A stretch of 64,000 nt of DNA from Rhizobacter sp. AJA081-3. Lineage in GTDB: Bacteria > Pseudomonadota > Gammaproteobacteria > Burkholderiales > Burkholderiaceae_C. The position numbers were made by a program, and so were the translations under genes. The DNA lies in NCBI RefSeq assembly GCF_017795745.1, contig NZ_CP059067.1, positions 3,286,001 to 3,350,000 of the forward strand, given 5' to 3'. This document shows positions 17,393-25,623 of the stretch, piece by piece. The notes beneath the pieces were generated by a model that was not told where the DNA came from, made no database searches, and saw only the letters and a program-made list of their open reading frames with translations. Positions within the stretch are counted from its first letter, which is position 1, and each line of letters begins with the position of its first letter.

Positions 17393-18379
17393 TCAGCGCC
17401 GGAATGAGGCGTTCTCCATCTCGCGCCACACGCGCTGGCGGTTCAGCGCGTCGATCTCGCCGTTGCCCAGCCGCTTGCCGAACATCGGCAGGGAGATCGC
17501 CTCGATGGCGATGTTTGCGTCGGCACCGTTGCGCACGCGCGCCCGCACCGCGGCGCGCAGCGACACCAGGTAGTCCATGTGGCTGTTGATGTCCTCGGTG
17601 GTGCCGGTGGGCCCCTGCTCGCCGAGCACGGTGATCGCCCCCTTGGCGATGCCGCGCAGCGCTCTCAGGCTGTCGAGCATCAGCGCCGATTCGGTGTCGC
17701 GCAGGTTGGGCACCGCGGCGGGCCACACCAGGCCCTGCGCGATGACGATCGGCCGCTCGCGAAGGCGCAGCACCAGCGTGCGCTCGCCCTTGGCGCGCGG
17801 CAGCGCCCACCACTGGAAGGGGCCGAGCTGGCCCTGCGACGCACCATCCGCGCCGAGCCGCTTGTCGGGCACCCGGATCGCGCTGTCGTCCAAGGCGCGC
17901 GCCAGCCCGCCGATGCGCTGCGCCAGCCGCGCCAGGCACTCGCGGCAGCGCGCGGCCATGGCGCGAGCCACGTCGTCCAGCGCCCACACGCGCGCGGCGG
18001 CGAAGGCGGTGTTGCCCATCGCCAGCTCGGGGTGGGCGCGGGTGTTGATGAGGTCCGTCACCTTGCGCCCCAGCGCCGCCTCGATGGCACAGGCGAGCGC
18101 CTCGCCACGTGCCGGCGTCGGGCCGCTGCCCACCAGCCAGAGGCGGTCGCGCTCCTGCACCAGCACCGACTCGGTCACCAGGCCGCCGTTGTCGGGCGTG
18201 GACTCGCCCTCGGCCGCCGCGACCCGCCAGACCTGTGGCGCCACCGGCTCGAGCGAGGGAAGCGGCAGGCCCATGCAGGCGGCCATCGACAGCCGGGCAC
18301 TCAGCAGGAAGCACAGCGACAGCGTTGCGCCAACGACGCGTGCAGCACCGCGGGATTTCCCTGTGCCAGCGGCCCGCAC
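17393..18379 (-). CDS. Quinoprotein relay system-type metallo-beta-lactamase-fold protein
   Basis: 328 residues if it starts with GTG at 18379, which has GGGAG six bases upstream; the following hydrophobic stretch (VVGATLSLCFLLSARLSMA) is a signal peptide. VWRVAAAEGESTPDNGGLVTESVLVQERDRLWLVGSGPT matches the first half of the metallo-beta-lactamase fold. The usual HxHxDH is degenerate (NTRAHPELAMGNTAF), as reported for this subgroup linked to PQQ dehydrogenases. Later motifs such as LGEQGPTGTTEDI are consistent. It is convergent with the activator gene. Catalytic competence is doubtful because zinc ligands are missing. Confidence 0.75.
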   Translation of the reverse strand: MRAAGTGKSRGAARVVGATLSLCFLLSARLSMAACMGLPLPSLEPVAPQVWRVAAAEGESTPDNGGLVTESVLVQERDRLWLVGSGPTPARGEALACAIEAALGRKVTDLINTRAHPELAMGNTAFAAARVWALDDVARAMAARCRECLARLAQRIGGLARALDDSAIRVPDKRLGADGASQGQLGPFQWWALPRAKGERTLVLRLRERPIVIAQGLVWPAAVPNLRDTESALMLDSLRALRGIAKGAITVLGEQGPTGTTEDINSHMDYLVSLRAAVRARVRNGADANIAIEAISLPMFGKRLGNGEIDALNRQRVWREMENASFRR

Positions 18380-18542
18380 GACTGCTCCCGCGTGGAACAG
18401 CGTGACACAGCGCAATGCACCGACCCACCTCGCCAGCCCAGGCCCACCGGGCTCGCGCGCAGACGCCGCCCGAGGCATGGCTCTTGCAACTTCGCACGCA
18501 GCGCTCGTGCGTGGCGTCGTGCAGCGAAATGAACCCAAGAAC

Positions 18543-19361
18543 ATGAAGATCCTCGTGCTCGGCTCGGCAGGCCGTGCGGCATGCCACCAGTGTGAACCCC
18601 GCGCCTCCGCGGCGCGACCCCTTGCGCAGCGGTCCGCCGGCGCGGCGGCGGTGGCCGGCGCCGAAGGCCGCTGGTTGCTGCTGAACTGCTCTACCGACAC
18701 CTTACGCCATCCGCAGATCGAGTCGGCCATGGCCGCCGGCGCGATCGCCGGCGTGGTGCTGCTCGATGCGCAGTTCGAGCATGCCGCCGGCCTGCTGGCG
18801 CTCGGCCGCGCGCAGCCCTTGAACCTGTACGCCACGCCTGGCGTCTTCGAGGCGCTCACCCAGCGACTGTTGCCGCCCGGCCTGCTCGACGGCGGCTGCG
18901 CGGTGCGCTGGCACCTGCTGCCGGTGGCCGGCGATGTGCGCAGCAGCGAGTTCGGCGTCGAGGGCCTGGAATCCTTGCGCCTGATCGCCGTCGACGACGG
19001 CGGCTGGGCCGCGCCGCACACCTTGAACCGCCGCGACGCAGCCGTGGGCGACAGCATCGCGCTGCTGGTCGAGGACCGCTTGGCCGGCCAGCGCCTGGTC
19101 TATTCCCCCGGTGCGCACGGCGAGGCCGCGCTGCCGTGGATGGAAGGGGCCGATTGCCTGCTGGTCAACGGCTCGGTCTGCCCGCTGCATGCCGGGCCCG
19201 AGCCGATCGACACGGCCTGGGCCGCGCTGGGCGCACGCCGCACGGTGCTGATGCACCTGAACGACTGCGACCCGCGTCTGCAGGCCGACAGTGAAGCCCG
19301 GCGCGCCGCCGATGCCGCCGGCCTCGAACTCGCCTACGACGGAATGGAAATTGAGCTATGA
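18543..19361 (+). CDS. PqqB-like metallo-beta-lactamase-fold protein
   Basis: 272 residues, shorter than typical PqqB (~300). It starts MKILVLGSAGRAACHQCEP, comparable to LGSAAGGGFPQWNCNC of PqqB. It keeps the PqqB-like DAQFEHAAGLLALGRAQPLNLYATPGVFEAL, VGDSIALLVED, LVYSPGAHGEAALPWMEGADCLLVNG, MHLNDCDP and the C-terminal DGMEIEL. PqqB takes part in PQQ biosynthesis as an iron-dependent hydroxylase of the precursor. No pqqA, C, D or E is seen in the window. This gene is instead coupled by an ATGA overlap to an ExbB-like gene. A biosynthetic role is therefore doubtful; it is a divergent orphan. Confidence 0.72.
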   Translation: MKILVLGSAGRAACHQCEPRASAARPLAQRSAGAAAVAGAEGRWLLLNCSTDTLRHPQIESAMAAGAIAGVVLLDAQFEHAAGLLALGRAQPLNLYATPGVFEALTQRLLPPGLLDGGCAVRWHLLPVAGDVRSSEFGVEGLESLRLIAVDDGGWAAPHTLNRRDAAVGDSIALLVEDRLAGQRLVYSPGAHGEAALPWMEGADCLLVNGSVCPLHAGPEPIDTAWAALGARRTVLMHLNDCDPRLQADSEARRAADAAGLELAYDGMEIEL

Positions 19362-20038
19362 CTCACCCGAGCCTCGGTGCCGCGCCCCGCAACACGGCCG
19401 CCCTCGTCGAGCCGATCTGGCTCGAGTGGTTCGCGCTGGCCGGCATGCTGGCCTTCGCGGCGTGGTTGCTCGGCGGGCGCGGCGTCTGGGCGCTGCTGCT
19501 CAGCTCCGATCCGACGGGCCTCACGCTGGTCATCATCGTCGTCTTCTTCGCCTCGACGATCTGGTGCGGCGCACGCTCGCGCGAACTGCAGCAGCAGCGG
19601 CGCTGGCTGGAGCGCGATCGCGTCGGCGGCGCCTTGGGTGAGCCCGGCTGGGCCGCCGAGTACTGGGCCGCGCTGCGCAGCGCGCCGCGCGACGCGGGCG
19701 CGCCGCTGGACCTGCTGCTCGAGCGCACGCACGGCCCGCACCACACCGCCTGGTGGGTCAACGGCATCCAGCTCAAGCTGGGGTTGCTGGGCAAGGTGAT
19801 CGGCTTCTCGATCCTGGCCATCCAGATCGGCCAGATCCAGAGCTTCGATGCCTCGCAGTCGCAGGACCTGCTGCGCAGCCTGACCACCGGTCTCGGCGTG
19901 GCGCTGCTGACCACCATGGTCGGCCTGGTCGGCAACATCCTGCTCGGCCTGCAGCTCACGCGGCTGGACCGCTACGCCGACACGCTGGTGGCCGATGCGC
20001 AGCGGCACGGCCTGACCTTGCGCGACTCGGAGCGCTGA
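19358..20038 (+). CDS. MotA/TolQ/ExbB-like proton channel protein
   Basis: 226 residues overlapping the PqqB-like gene by four bases. Four membrane segments are seen: ~24-42, ~48-70, ~140-160 and ~172-195, with a soluble loop between the second and third. The last two segments (LGLLGKVIGFSILAIQIGQI and TTGLGVALLTTMVGLVGNILLGL) resemble the channel-forming helices of ExbB/TolQ/MotA, including the small-residue and Thr-rich face. Such proteins form a pentameric stator round two ExbD/MotB subunits and use the proton-motive force to do work in the periplasm. The partner is the next gene. Family fairly sure, function unknown. Confidence 0.78.
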   Translation: MTHPSLGAAPRNTAALVEPIWLEWFALAGMLAFAAWLLGGRGVWALLLSSDPTGLTLVIIVVFFASTIWCGARSRELQQQRRWLERDRVGGALGEPGWAAEYWAALRSAPRDAGAPLDLLLERTHGPHHTAWWVNGIQLKLGLLGKVIGFSILAIQIGQIQSFDASQSQDLLRSLTTGLGVALLTTMVGLVGNILLGLQLTRLDRYADTLVADAQRHGLTLRDSER

Positions 20039-20041
20039 GCC

Positions 20042-20647
20042 ATGCGACGCCGGCGGTTTTCGCGCGAGGCCGAGGTCGACCCGTTCTACGACATGTTGTT
20101 CAACATGCTGATCGCCTTCGTCTTCTGCTTCATCATCGCGCTGCTGGCGATGAACCCGAAGGCGCTGAAGGCGGGCGACATCCCCTCCAAGGCCGAATAC
20201 ATCATCAACGTGTCGTGGCCGGACATGAACCCCAACGACATCGACACCTGGGTTCAGGATCCGGCGGCCAACCTGGTGTGGTTCCGCGCCCGCGAGGCCG
20301 GGCTGATGCACCTGGACCGAGACGACCGCGGTCTCACCAACGACGTCATCGTCATCAACGGCAAGCAGGTCACCAACCCGCTGAACACCGAGGTGGTGAC
20401 GATCCGCGGCATCGAGCCGGGCGAGTTCACCGTCAACGTGCACTACTACGACGCGAAGGACGGCCAACCCGTCGAGGTGACCGTCTCGGTGATCAAGGTG
20501 AACCCGCGAGCCGAGGTCGTCTTCTACGGCACGGTGTCGCTCGCCCGCAAGGGCGACGAGGCCACCGCCGCGCGCTTCACCGTGCTGCCCGACGGCACGG
20601 TGACCAACGTCAACACGCTCCCCAAGACCCTGGTGCAACGCCTATGA
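20042..20647 (+). CDS. ExbD/MotB-like single-pass protein with periplasmic domain
   Basis: 201 residues, three bases after the ExbB-like gene. A basic N-terminus (MRRRRFSREAEVDPF) is followed by one membrane helix (~18-40) and a periplasmic beta-rich domain. Asp17 in DPFYDMLFNMLIAFVF sits where ExbD/TolR/MotB carry the proton-binding Asp at the start of the helix. The rest does not look like the ExbD peptidoglycan or TonB-binding domain: it has VVTIRGIEPGEFTVNVHYYDAKDGQPVEVTVSV-type beta-sandwich strands. So energy transfer may go to a different partner, such as the next two gene products. Role inferred from topology and position. Confidence 0.7.
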   Translation: MRRRRFSREAEVDPFYDMLFNMLIAFVFCFIIALLAMNPKALKAGDIPSKAEYIINVSWPDMNPNDIDTWVQDPAANLVWFRAREAGLMHLDRDDRGLTNDVIVINGKQVTNPLNTEVVTIRGIEPGEFTVNVHYYDAKDGQPVEVTVSVIKVNPRAEVVFYGTVSLARKGDEATAARFTVLPDGTVTNVNTLPKTLVQRL

Positions 20648-21138
20648 CGACTGCCGTCGTGCTGAGTTTCGCCGCCCTCGCGCTGCTGTGCGTGCTGGCG
20701 CTGCTGTGGTCGCGCTGGCCGATCTGGCTGCGCGCGCTGCTGGTGGCGGGCGTCACCGGCTTCTACTTCTACGCCGACGACCAGGTGCACGGCATGTGGG
20801 GCTGGCCGAGTGCCGACGCGCTGCCCGAGCGCTTCGTGCTGCTCGCCGCGGTGATCGAGGAGCCCTCCTCCAAGACGAAGGGCGCGCTGTACGTGTGGGT
20901 CAACGCGCTGGAGAACGGCAAGCCCTCGGCGCAGCCGCGCGCCTACCGGCTGCCCTACGCGAAGGACCTGCACGCCCTGCTCAACGAAGGCATGAAGAAG
21001 GTGCGCCAGGGCGTCAGCCAGATGGGCAGCGCCGAGCCGAAGACCGGGCCGAAGGGCTTCTCGTGGCTGCGCCCGGGCAGTGACGAGCAGAACGTGAAGA
21101 TCCGCGACCTGCCCGTGCCGCAGCTGCCCGAGAAATGA
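20644..21138 (+). CDS. Membrane-anchored hypothetical protein of the PqqB/ExbBD-like operon
   Basis: 164 residues starting at an ATGA overlap with the previous gene. Two hydrophobic segments (~4-22 and ~28-45) are followed by a soluble C-terminal part with WGWPSADALPERFVLLAAVIEEPSSKTKGALYVWVNAL and a Pro-rich end. I do not recognise a family. The topology suggests a short hairpin anchor with the rest in the periplasm. Its four-base overlaps on both sides imply it is made with the channel pair and the lipoprotein, probably as one complex. No catalytic motif is visible. Confidence 0.65.
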   Translation: MTTAVVLSFAALALLCVLALLWSRWPIWLRALLVAGVTGFYFYADDQVHGMWGWPSADALPERFVLLAAVIEEPSSKTKGALYVWVNALENGKPSAQPRAYRLPYAKDLHALLNEGMKKVRQGVSQMGSAEPKTGPKGFSWLRPGSDEQNVKIRDLPVPQLPEK

Positions 21139-21830
21139 CACGCCGCTTGCTGCTCGCTCTCGTGTCGGCGCTCGCGGCCTGCAGCGCGCCGCAGGACGAT
21201 TCGCTGTTCCCCCTCGCCAAGGGCCACCGCTGGGCCTACGACATCACCACCGAGTGGGAGAACCACATCGTCGAGCACGAGCCGCGCGTGATCGAGACGC
21301 TGGGCGACGTCACGCTCGACTCCGGCCGTGCGTGGCGGCGGCGCAGCGACTCGGGCATCGAGTACTGGCTGCGCAGCGATGCCGCGGGCATCTACCGCGT
21401 CGCCAGCAAGAGCGAGCTCGACGAGGCGCCACTGCCCGACAAGGAGCCGCGCTTCGTGCTGAAGGCGCCCATCGCGGTGGGCACCACCTGGCGCGCCAGC
21501 ACCACCGCCTACCTGCTTCGGCGGCGCCAGGAGTTCCCGCCCGAGATCCGCCACAGCCACCCGGCGGTGCCGATGAACTACGCCATCGAGGCGGTGGGCG
21601 AGAAGCTGGCCACGCGCGCAGGCAGCTTCGAGAACTGCGTGCGCGTGAAGGGCGTGGCCGCGCTGCGACTGTTCGCCGACCCGGTGGTCGGCTGGAAGGA
21701 CATGGCGCTGACCACCACCGAGTGGTATTGCCCCGGCGTGGGCCTGGCGAAGCTGCTGCGCGAGGAGCCGGCGGAGTCGACCTTCCTGACCGGCGGAAAG
21801 CTGACAATGGAGCTCGTCGAATACCAGTGA
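21135..21830 (+). CDS. Lipoprotein of the PqqB/ExbBD-like operon
   Basis: 231 residues with a lipoprotein signal (MTRRLLLALVSALAAC, lipidated Cys16). The following Ser-Ala suggests outer-membrane sorting by the +2 rule. The mature region is beta-rich, starting LFPLAKGHRWAYDITTEWEN, a type seen in many uncharacterised exported proteins, with YAIEAVGEKLATRAGSFENCVRVKGVA later. It overlaps the previous gene by ATGA and is the last of the five coupled genes. An outer-membrane lipoprotein beside an ExbB/ExbD-like pair hints at an envelope-spanning machine. Specific function unknown. Confidence 0.68.
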   Translation: MTRRLLLALVSALAACSAPQDDSLFPLAKGHRWAYDITTEWENHIVEHEPRVIETLGDVTLDSGRAWRRRSDSGIEYWLRSDAAGIYRVASKSELDEAPLPDKEPRFVLKAPIAVGTTWRASTTAYLLRRRQEFPPEIRHSHPAVPMNYAIEAVGEKLATRAGSFENCVRVKGVAALRLFADPVVGWKDMALTTTEWYCPGVGLAKLLREEPAESTFLTGGKLTMELVEYQ

Positions 21831-21840
21831 CGGCTCCCGA

Positions 21841-23067
21841 GTGACCGAGAACAGACTTCCCCTGCAGGGCATCCGCGTCGTCGAGTTCACCCACATGGTG
21901 ATGGGCCCGACCTGCGGGATGATCCTCGCCGACCTGGGTGCCGAGGTGATCAAGGTCGAGCCGCTGGCCGGCGACTCCACGCGCCGCCTGCTCGGCTCGG
22001 GCTCGGGCTTCTTCCCGATGTTCAACCGCAACAAGAAGAGCCTGGCGGTCGACGCGAAGGACCCGCGCGGCCGCGAGATCGTGCTCAAGCTGATCGCCGG
22101 CGCCGACGTGTTCAGCGAGAACTTCAAGGCCGGCACGATGGCCGCGCTCGGCCTCGGCACCGACGCGCTGCAGCGCCTGAACCCGCGCCTCGTGCATGTC
22201 TCGCACAAGGGTTTCCTGCCTGGCCCCTACGAGCAGCGCACCGCGCTGGACGAGGTGGTGCAGATGATGGGCGGCCTGGCCTACATGACCGGCCCCGAGG
22301 GTCGGCCGCTGCGCGCCGGTACCAGCGTGAACGACATCATGGGCGGCATGTTCGGCGCCATCGGCGCGCTGGCCGCGCTGCTGCAGCGCCAGCACACCGG
22401 CCGCGGCCAGACGGTGCAGAGCGCCCTGTTCGAGAACAACGTGTTCCTCATGGCGCAGCACATGATGCAGTTCGCCGTGACGGGGCGGCCCGCTGCGCCC
22501 ATGCCCAGCCGCATCAGCGCCTGGGCGGTGTACGACGTGTTCACGGTGAAGGACGGCGCGCAGATCTTCCTCGCCGCGGTGAGCGACACGCAGTGGGCGG
22601 CGATGTGCCGCGCCTTCGGCTTCGCCGACCTGCTCTCCGATGTGCGGCTGGCCGGCAACAACGACCGCGTGCGCGAGCGCGACTGGCTGCTGCCGGCATT
22701 GCGCGAGCGTTTCGCGCCCTTCGACGCGGCCGAACTCGCGGCGCGCTTCGAGGCGAACGGCCTGCCCTACGCGCCCATCACGCAGCCGCAGGAGCTGTTC
22801 GACGACCCGCACCTCGCGGCCACCGGCGGCCTGGCGCCGCTGCATGTGCCGGCCGACGCCAGCGCGGCCGGCCGCGCGTTCGACACGCGGGCACCGCTGC
22901 TGCCGCTGACGATGGACGGGCAACGGCTGGCCGTGCGCGACGGGCCGCCCGCGCTGGGAGAGGACACCCGGTCCGTGCTGCGCGAGCTGGGTTACGCGCA
23001 GGCAGACATCGTCGCGCTGGCCCAGGCCGGCGTGGTCTGTGGCCCGGACGAATCCACCGCCGCCTGA
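21841..23067 (+). CDS. CaiB/BaiF-family (class III) CoA transferase
   Basis: 408 residues, GTG start ten bases after the lipoprotein gene. The N-terminus LQGIRVVEFTHMVMGPTCGMILADLGAEVIKVEPLAGDSTRR is diagnostic. The catalytic Asp is in ALDEVVQMMGGLAYMTGPEGRPLRAGTSVNDIMGGMFGAIG: the Asp of SVND-type motifs forms the aspartyl-CoA intermediate. Class III enzymes move CoA between carboxylic acids such as formyl/oxalate, carnitine or succinate/benzylsuccinate. The substrate cannot be named from sequence alone. Whether it belongs to the preceding operon or only follows it closely is unclear. Confidence 0.9.
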   Translation: MTENRLPLQGIRVVEFTHMVMGPTCGMILADLGAEVIKVEPLAGDSTRRLLGSGSGFFPMFNRNKKSLAVDAKDPRGREIVLKLIAGADVFSENFKAGTMAALGLGTDALQRLNPRLVHVSHKGFLPGPYEQRTALDEVVQMMGGLAYMTGPEGRPLRAGTSVNDIMGGMFGAIGALAALLQRQHTGRGQTVQSALFENNVFLMAQHMMQFAVTGRPAAPMPSRISAWAVYDVFTVKDGAQIFLAAVSDTQWAAMCRAFGFADLLSDVRLAGNNDRVRERDWLLPALRERFAPFDAAELAARFEANGLPYAPITQPQELFDDPHLAATGGLAPLHVPADASAAGRAFDTRAPLLPLTMDGQRLAVRDGPPALGEDTRSVLRELGYAQADIVALAQAGVVCGPDESTAA

Positions 23068-23143
23068 CGTCGCGCAAATCGCCTCGCCTGCGGCGCCTCG
23101 ACAGGGCCGCACAATGCGGCACCCGCCGGCTCCTGCGCAGTCC

Positions 23144-23734
23144 ATGCACCGTACTCTTTTCAGCACCCCGGTGGTCAACACCGTCCTGCGCGCCTTGTCG
23201 CTCGCCTTCCTGAAGCTTGCCGGCTGGAAGGTCGAAGGCGCCCTGCCCGCGAGCGCGCGCAAGTCGGTGCTCATCGCCGCGCCGCACACCAGCAACTGGG
23301 ACCTGCCCTACACGCTGATGGTCGGCTTCGCGCTGCACCTGAACCTTTACTGGATGGGCAAGGCCAGCCTGTTCGGCCCGCCCTTCGGCCCGCTGATGCG
23401 CTGGCTGGGCGGCATCGCCGTGGACCGCTCGAAGAGCAACAACCTCGTCGCCGCCTCGGCGCAAGCGCTGCGCGAAGCCGACGGCCCGCTGCAGCTCGTG
23501 GTGCCGCCCGAAGGCACGCGCGGCCGCACGCGGCAGTGGAAGACCGGCTTCTACTTCATCGCGCTGGAAGCGAAGGTGCCGATCGTGCTGGCCTACATGG
23601 ATTACCAGCGCAAGGTCGCGGGCCTCGGCCCCTTGTTCACGCCCACCGGCGACGTCGAGCGCGACATGGAGGAGGTCAAGCGCTTCTATGCCGGCATCAA
23701 GGGCCGCAACGCGGACCAGTTCGACGCGCAGTGA
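23144..23734 (+). CDS. 1-acyl-glycerol-3-phosphate acyltransferase-like protein
   Basis: 196 residues from ATG 23144 (MHRTLFSTPVVNTVLR); an in-frame ATG at 23114 would add ten residues. The acyltransferase motifs are present: block I APHTSNWDLP (H-x4-D) and block III VVPPEGTRGR, with GGIAVDRSK between. This PlsC-like group is short and often annotated only as lysophospholipid acyltransferase family. It likely acylates a lysophospholipid or related lipid at the inner membrane. It is convergent with the next gene. Confidence 0.85.
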   Translation: MHRTLFSTPVVNTVLRALSLAFLKLAGWKVEGALPASARKSVLIAAPHTSNWDLPYTLMVGFALHLNLYWMGKASLFGPPFGPLMRWLGGIAVDRSKSNNLVAASAQALREADGPLQLVVPPEGTRGRTRQWKTGFYFIALEAKVPIVLAYMDYQRKVAGLGPLFTPTGDVERDMEEVKRFYAGIKGRNADQFDAQ

Positions 23735-23750
23735 TGCGCGATCGCTCGCC

Positions 23751-24545
23751 TCAGGCCATCGCCAGCGCCGCGCGCAGCGGCATCGGCCGCATGGGCCGCG
23801 GCTCGGCCGCATGCAGCTCGACCGGGCGCGGCGCGGCCGCGGCCGACAGCCGGTCGTAGGCCTGCCGCACGACGGCATAACATTCGCAGCTGAGAGCCTC
23901 CAGACCGTGGCGGTCGAGCACCGAGACACGCCCGCGCCGGTAGTCGATCAGGCCCGCCTTGCGCAGCTTGAGCGCACCGCAGGTCACGCCTTCGCGGCGC
24001 ACGCCCAGCAGGCCGGCGATGCGTTCGTGAGTCACGTGCAGATCCTGGCCCGGCTGGCGGTCGAGATGGAGCAGCAGCCAGCGGCACAGCTGCTGGTCGA
24101 CATCGTGGTGCCGATGGCAGGCCGAAGTCTGGGTCATGTGCGTCAGCAGCGCCTGCGTGTAGCCGAGCAATTGCTGCGAGAGAGCCGGCGAGCGGTTCGC
24201 CTGGTCGGCGATCGCCTGTGCGCTCATGCGCAGGCCGTGGCCGGCGCGCTGCACGACGGCGCCGCTGTGCGAACTGCCCCCGCCCAGGAAGGCGCACACG
24301 CCGACCACCCCTTCGTTGCCGACCACCGCCACCTCGGCGGTGGCGCCGCTCTTCATCGAAGACACCAGCGAAACGACGGCCGTGACCGGGAAGTACACAT
24401 GCCGCAGCACCTCGCCGGATTCGTAGAGCACCGCGCCTTGCGGGAGTTCGACCCACTCGAGGTGGAGCCGCAGTGCGTTCCAGTCGGCCGACGGCAGGCC
24501 GACCAGCAGTTGGTTCAGGTCTCGGGAACAAGCAGCGAAGGCCAT
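23751..24545 (-). CDS. Crp/Fnr-family transcriptional regulator
   Basis: 264 residues from ATG 24545. An N-terminal cyclic-nucleotide-type beta-roll (~20-120: LPQGAVLYESGEVLRHVYFPVTAVVSLV) is followed by a long helix and a winged helix-turn-helix (ERIAGLLGVRREGVTCGALKLRKAGLIDYRRGRVSVLD). It lacks the N-terminal cysteine set of Fnr, so it should not be an Fe-S oxygen sensor. The YFPVTAVVSLV motif is typical of a Crp-like subgroup common in Burkholderiales whose ligand is unknown. It is transcribed away from the YihY gene with a 144-base gap. Confidence 0.88.
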   Translation of the reverse strand: MAFAACSRDLNQLLVGLPSADWNALRLHLEWVELPQGAVLYESGEVLRHVYFPVTAVVSLVSSMKSGATAEVAVVGNEGVVGVCAFLGGGSSHSGAVVQRAGHGLRMSAQAIADQANRSPALSQQLLGYTQALLTHMTQTSACHRHHDVDQQLCRWLLLHLDRQPGQDLHVTHERIAGLLGVRREGVTCGALKLRKAGLIDYRRGRVSVLDRHGLEALSCECYAVVRQAYDRLSAAAAPRPVELHAAEPRPMRPMPLRAALAMA

Positions 24546-24689
24546 GTCGGTGTACCGGTTGAGTGGCGAGGGGCAAGGCAGGACCGAGCGCAATGTAGGG
24601 CGCCACGCCGGCTTCCGATGTGTCGAAAGACGTAGCGTTCCGGGCCGGCGAGCCGTCGGTGCAGCGCACCGCGGATTCGGGCGCGAGCG

Positions 24690-25619
24690 TCAGGTTGACG
24701 GCGTCGTGAAGGGCCGTGCAGGTGCCTCTTTGTCATGCCCTTCGACGCGCTCGTACTCCGAGATCACCTGCGCCCCCAACAGCAACAGGGTCGCGCCCAG
24801 TTCCAGGCTCAGCAGCGCGGCGATGGCGGTGGTCAGCGAGCCGTAGACGGCGCTGATCTGCGACAGCGTCGAGAAGTACCAGACCAGCGCGTGGCGGGAC
24901 AGCTCCCACAGCAGCGCGGCTGCCAACGCGCCGATCAGCGCATGCCGCAGCGACGGCCGGCCCACTGGCATGACCATGTACACGGCAGTGAGCACGAAGA
25001 TCTCTCCGGCCAGCCCGAGCAGGTAGAGCAGCGCGCCGGACATGCCGGCGAGCGACCACTGGCGCCAGAAGGCTTCGACGCGGTTCTCGCCCATCGCCTG
25101 CAGGCTGCCCGCGACCAGGGTCGCCAGCAGCAGGCCCAGCCCGAGGCTGAGGATGAAGCAGTACGGGATGATCGCCGAGACCAGGAAGTGCCGCCGTCGC
25201 GCCACGACGCGGTGCAGGAAGATCACCGACATCGCGTTCTCCAGCACGGTGAAGGCGAGCGAACTGAAGAACAGCATGCTGATCGCCAGCACCCAGCCCA
25301 TCACGTCTCGGTGCGTCACGAAGGCGGCCAGCTCGGCCACGATGGCCTTCGACTGCCCCGGCACCAGCCACTCGAGGTAGCGGCCGATGGTGCGCAGCAG
25401 CTCGGCCTGGTCGACCCAGTGCGACAGCACGATCACCGCGAGGATCAGCAGCGGCACGATGGACAGCAGCGCGTAGTACGCCACCGCGCCGGCCAGCAGC
25501 AGGCCCTGGTTGGCGCGGAAGCCGCGCAGCACCTGCAGCGCGAACGCGGCGGGATGCTGCAGCACCCAGGCAGCCGCGCCTCCTGGTCGCCAACGGGCGC
25601 CGGCCAGCCTCACGGCCAT
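24690..25619 (-). CDS. YihY/BrkB-family inner-membrane protein
   Basis: 309 residues with about six membrane helices. The family mark AVAYYALLSIVPLLILAVIVLSHW lies in the first third, with later helices in LVSAIIPYCFILSLGLGLLLATLVAG and LTTAIAALLSLELGATLLLLGAQV. The function of YihY/BrkB proteins is not settled; they were once mistaken for RNase BN. It starts four bases after the PfpI-like gene stops, so the two form an operon. The charged C-terminus (EYERVEGHDKEAPARPF) is cytoplasmic by expectation. Confidence 0.9.
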   Translation of the reverse strand: MAVRLAGARWRPGGAAAWVLQHPAAFALQVLRGFRANQGLLLAGAVAYYALLSIVPLLILAVIVLSHWVDQAELLRTIGRYLEWLVPGQSKAIVAELAAFVTHRDVMGWVLAISMLFFSSLAFTVLENAMSVIFLHRVVARRRHFLVSAIIPYCFILSLGLGLLLATLVAGSLQAMGENRVEAFWRQWSLAGMSGALLYLLGLAGEIFVLTAVYMVMPVGRPSLRHALIGALAAALLWELSRHALVWYFSTLSQISAVYGSLTTAIAALLSLELGATLLLLGAQVISEYERVEGHDKEAPARPFTTPST

Positions 25620-25623
25620 CGTC

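Noticed and set aside
18543-19361. Complete PQQ biosynthesis operon
   Set aside because: Only a divergent PqqB-like gene is present; no pqqA, pqqC, pqqD or pqqE was seen on either side.
23751-24545. Oxygen-sensing Fnr controlling the anaerobic formate genes
   Set aside because: The protein lacks the N-terminal cysteine set that binds the Fe-S cluster of Fnr, and I saw no clear Fnr box upstream of fdnG.
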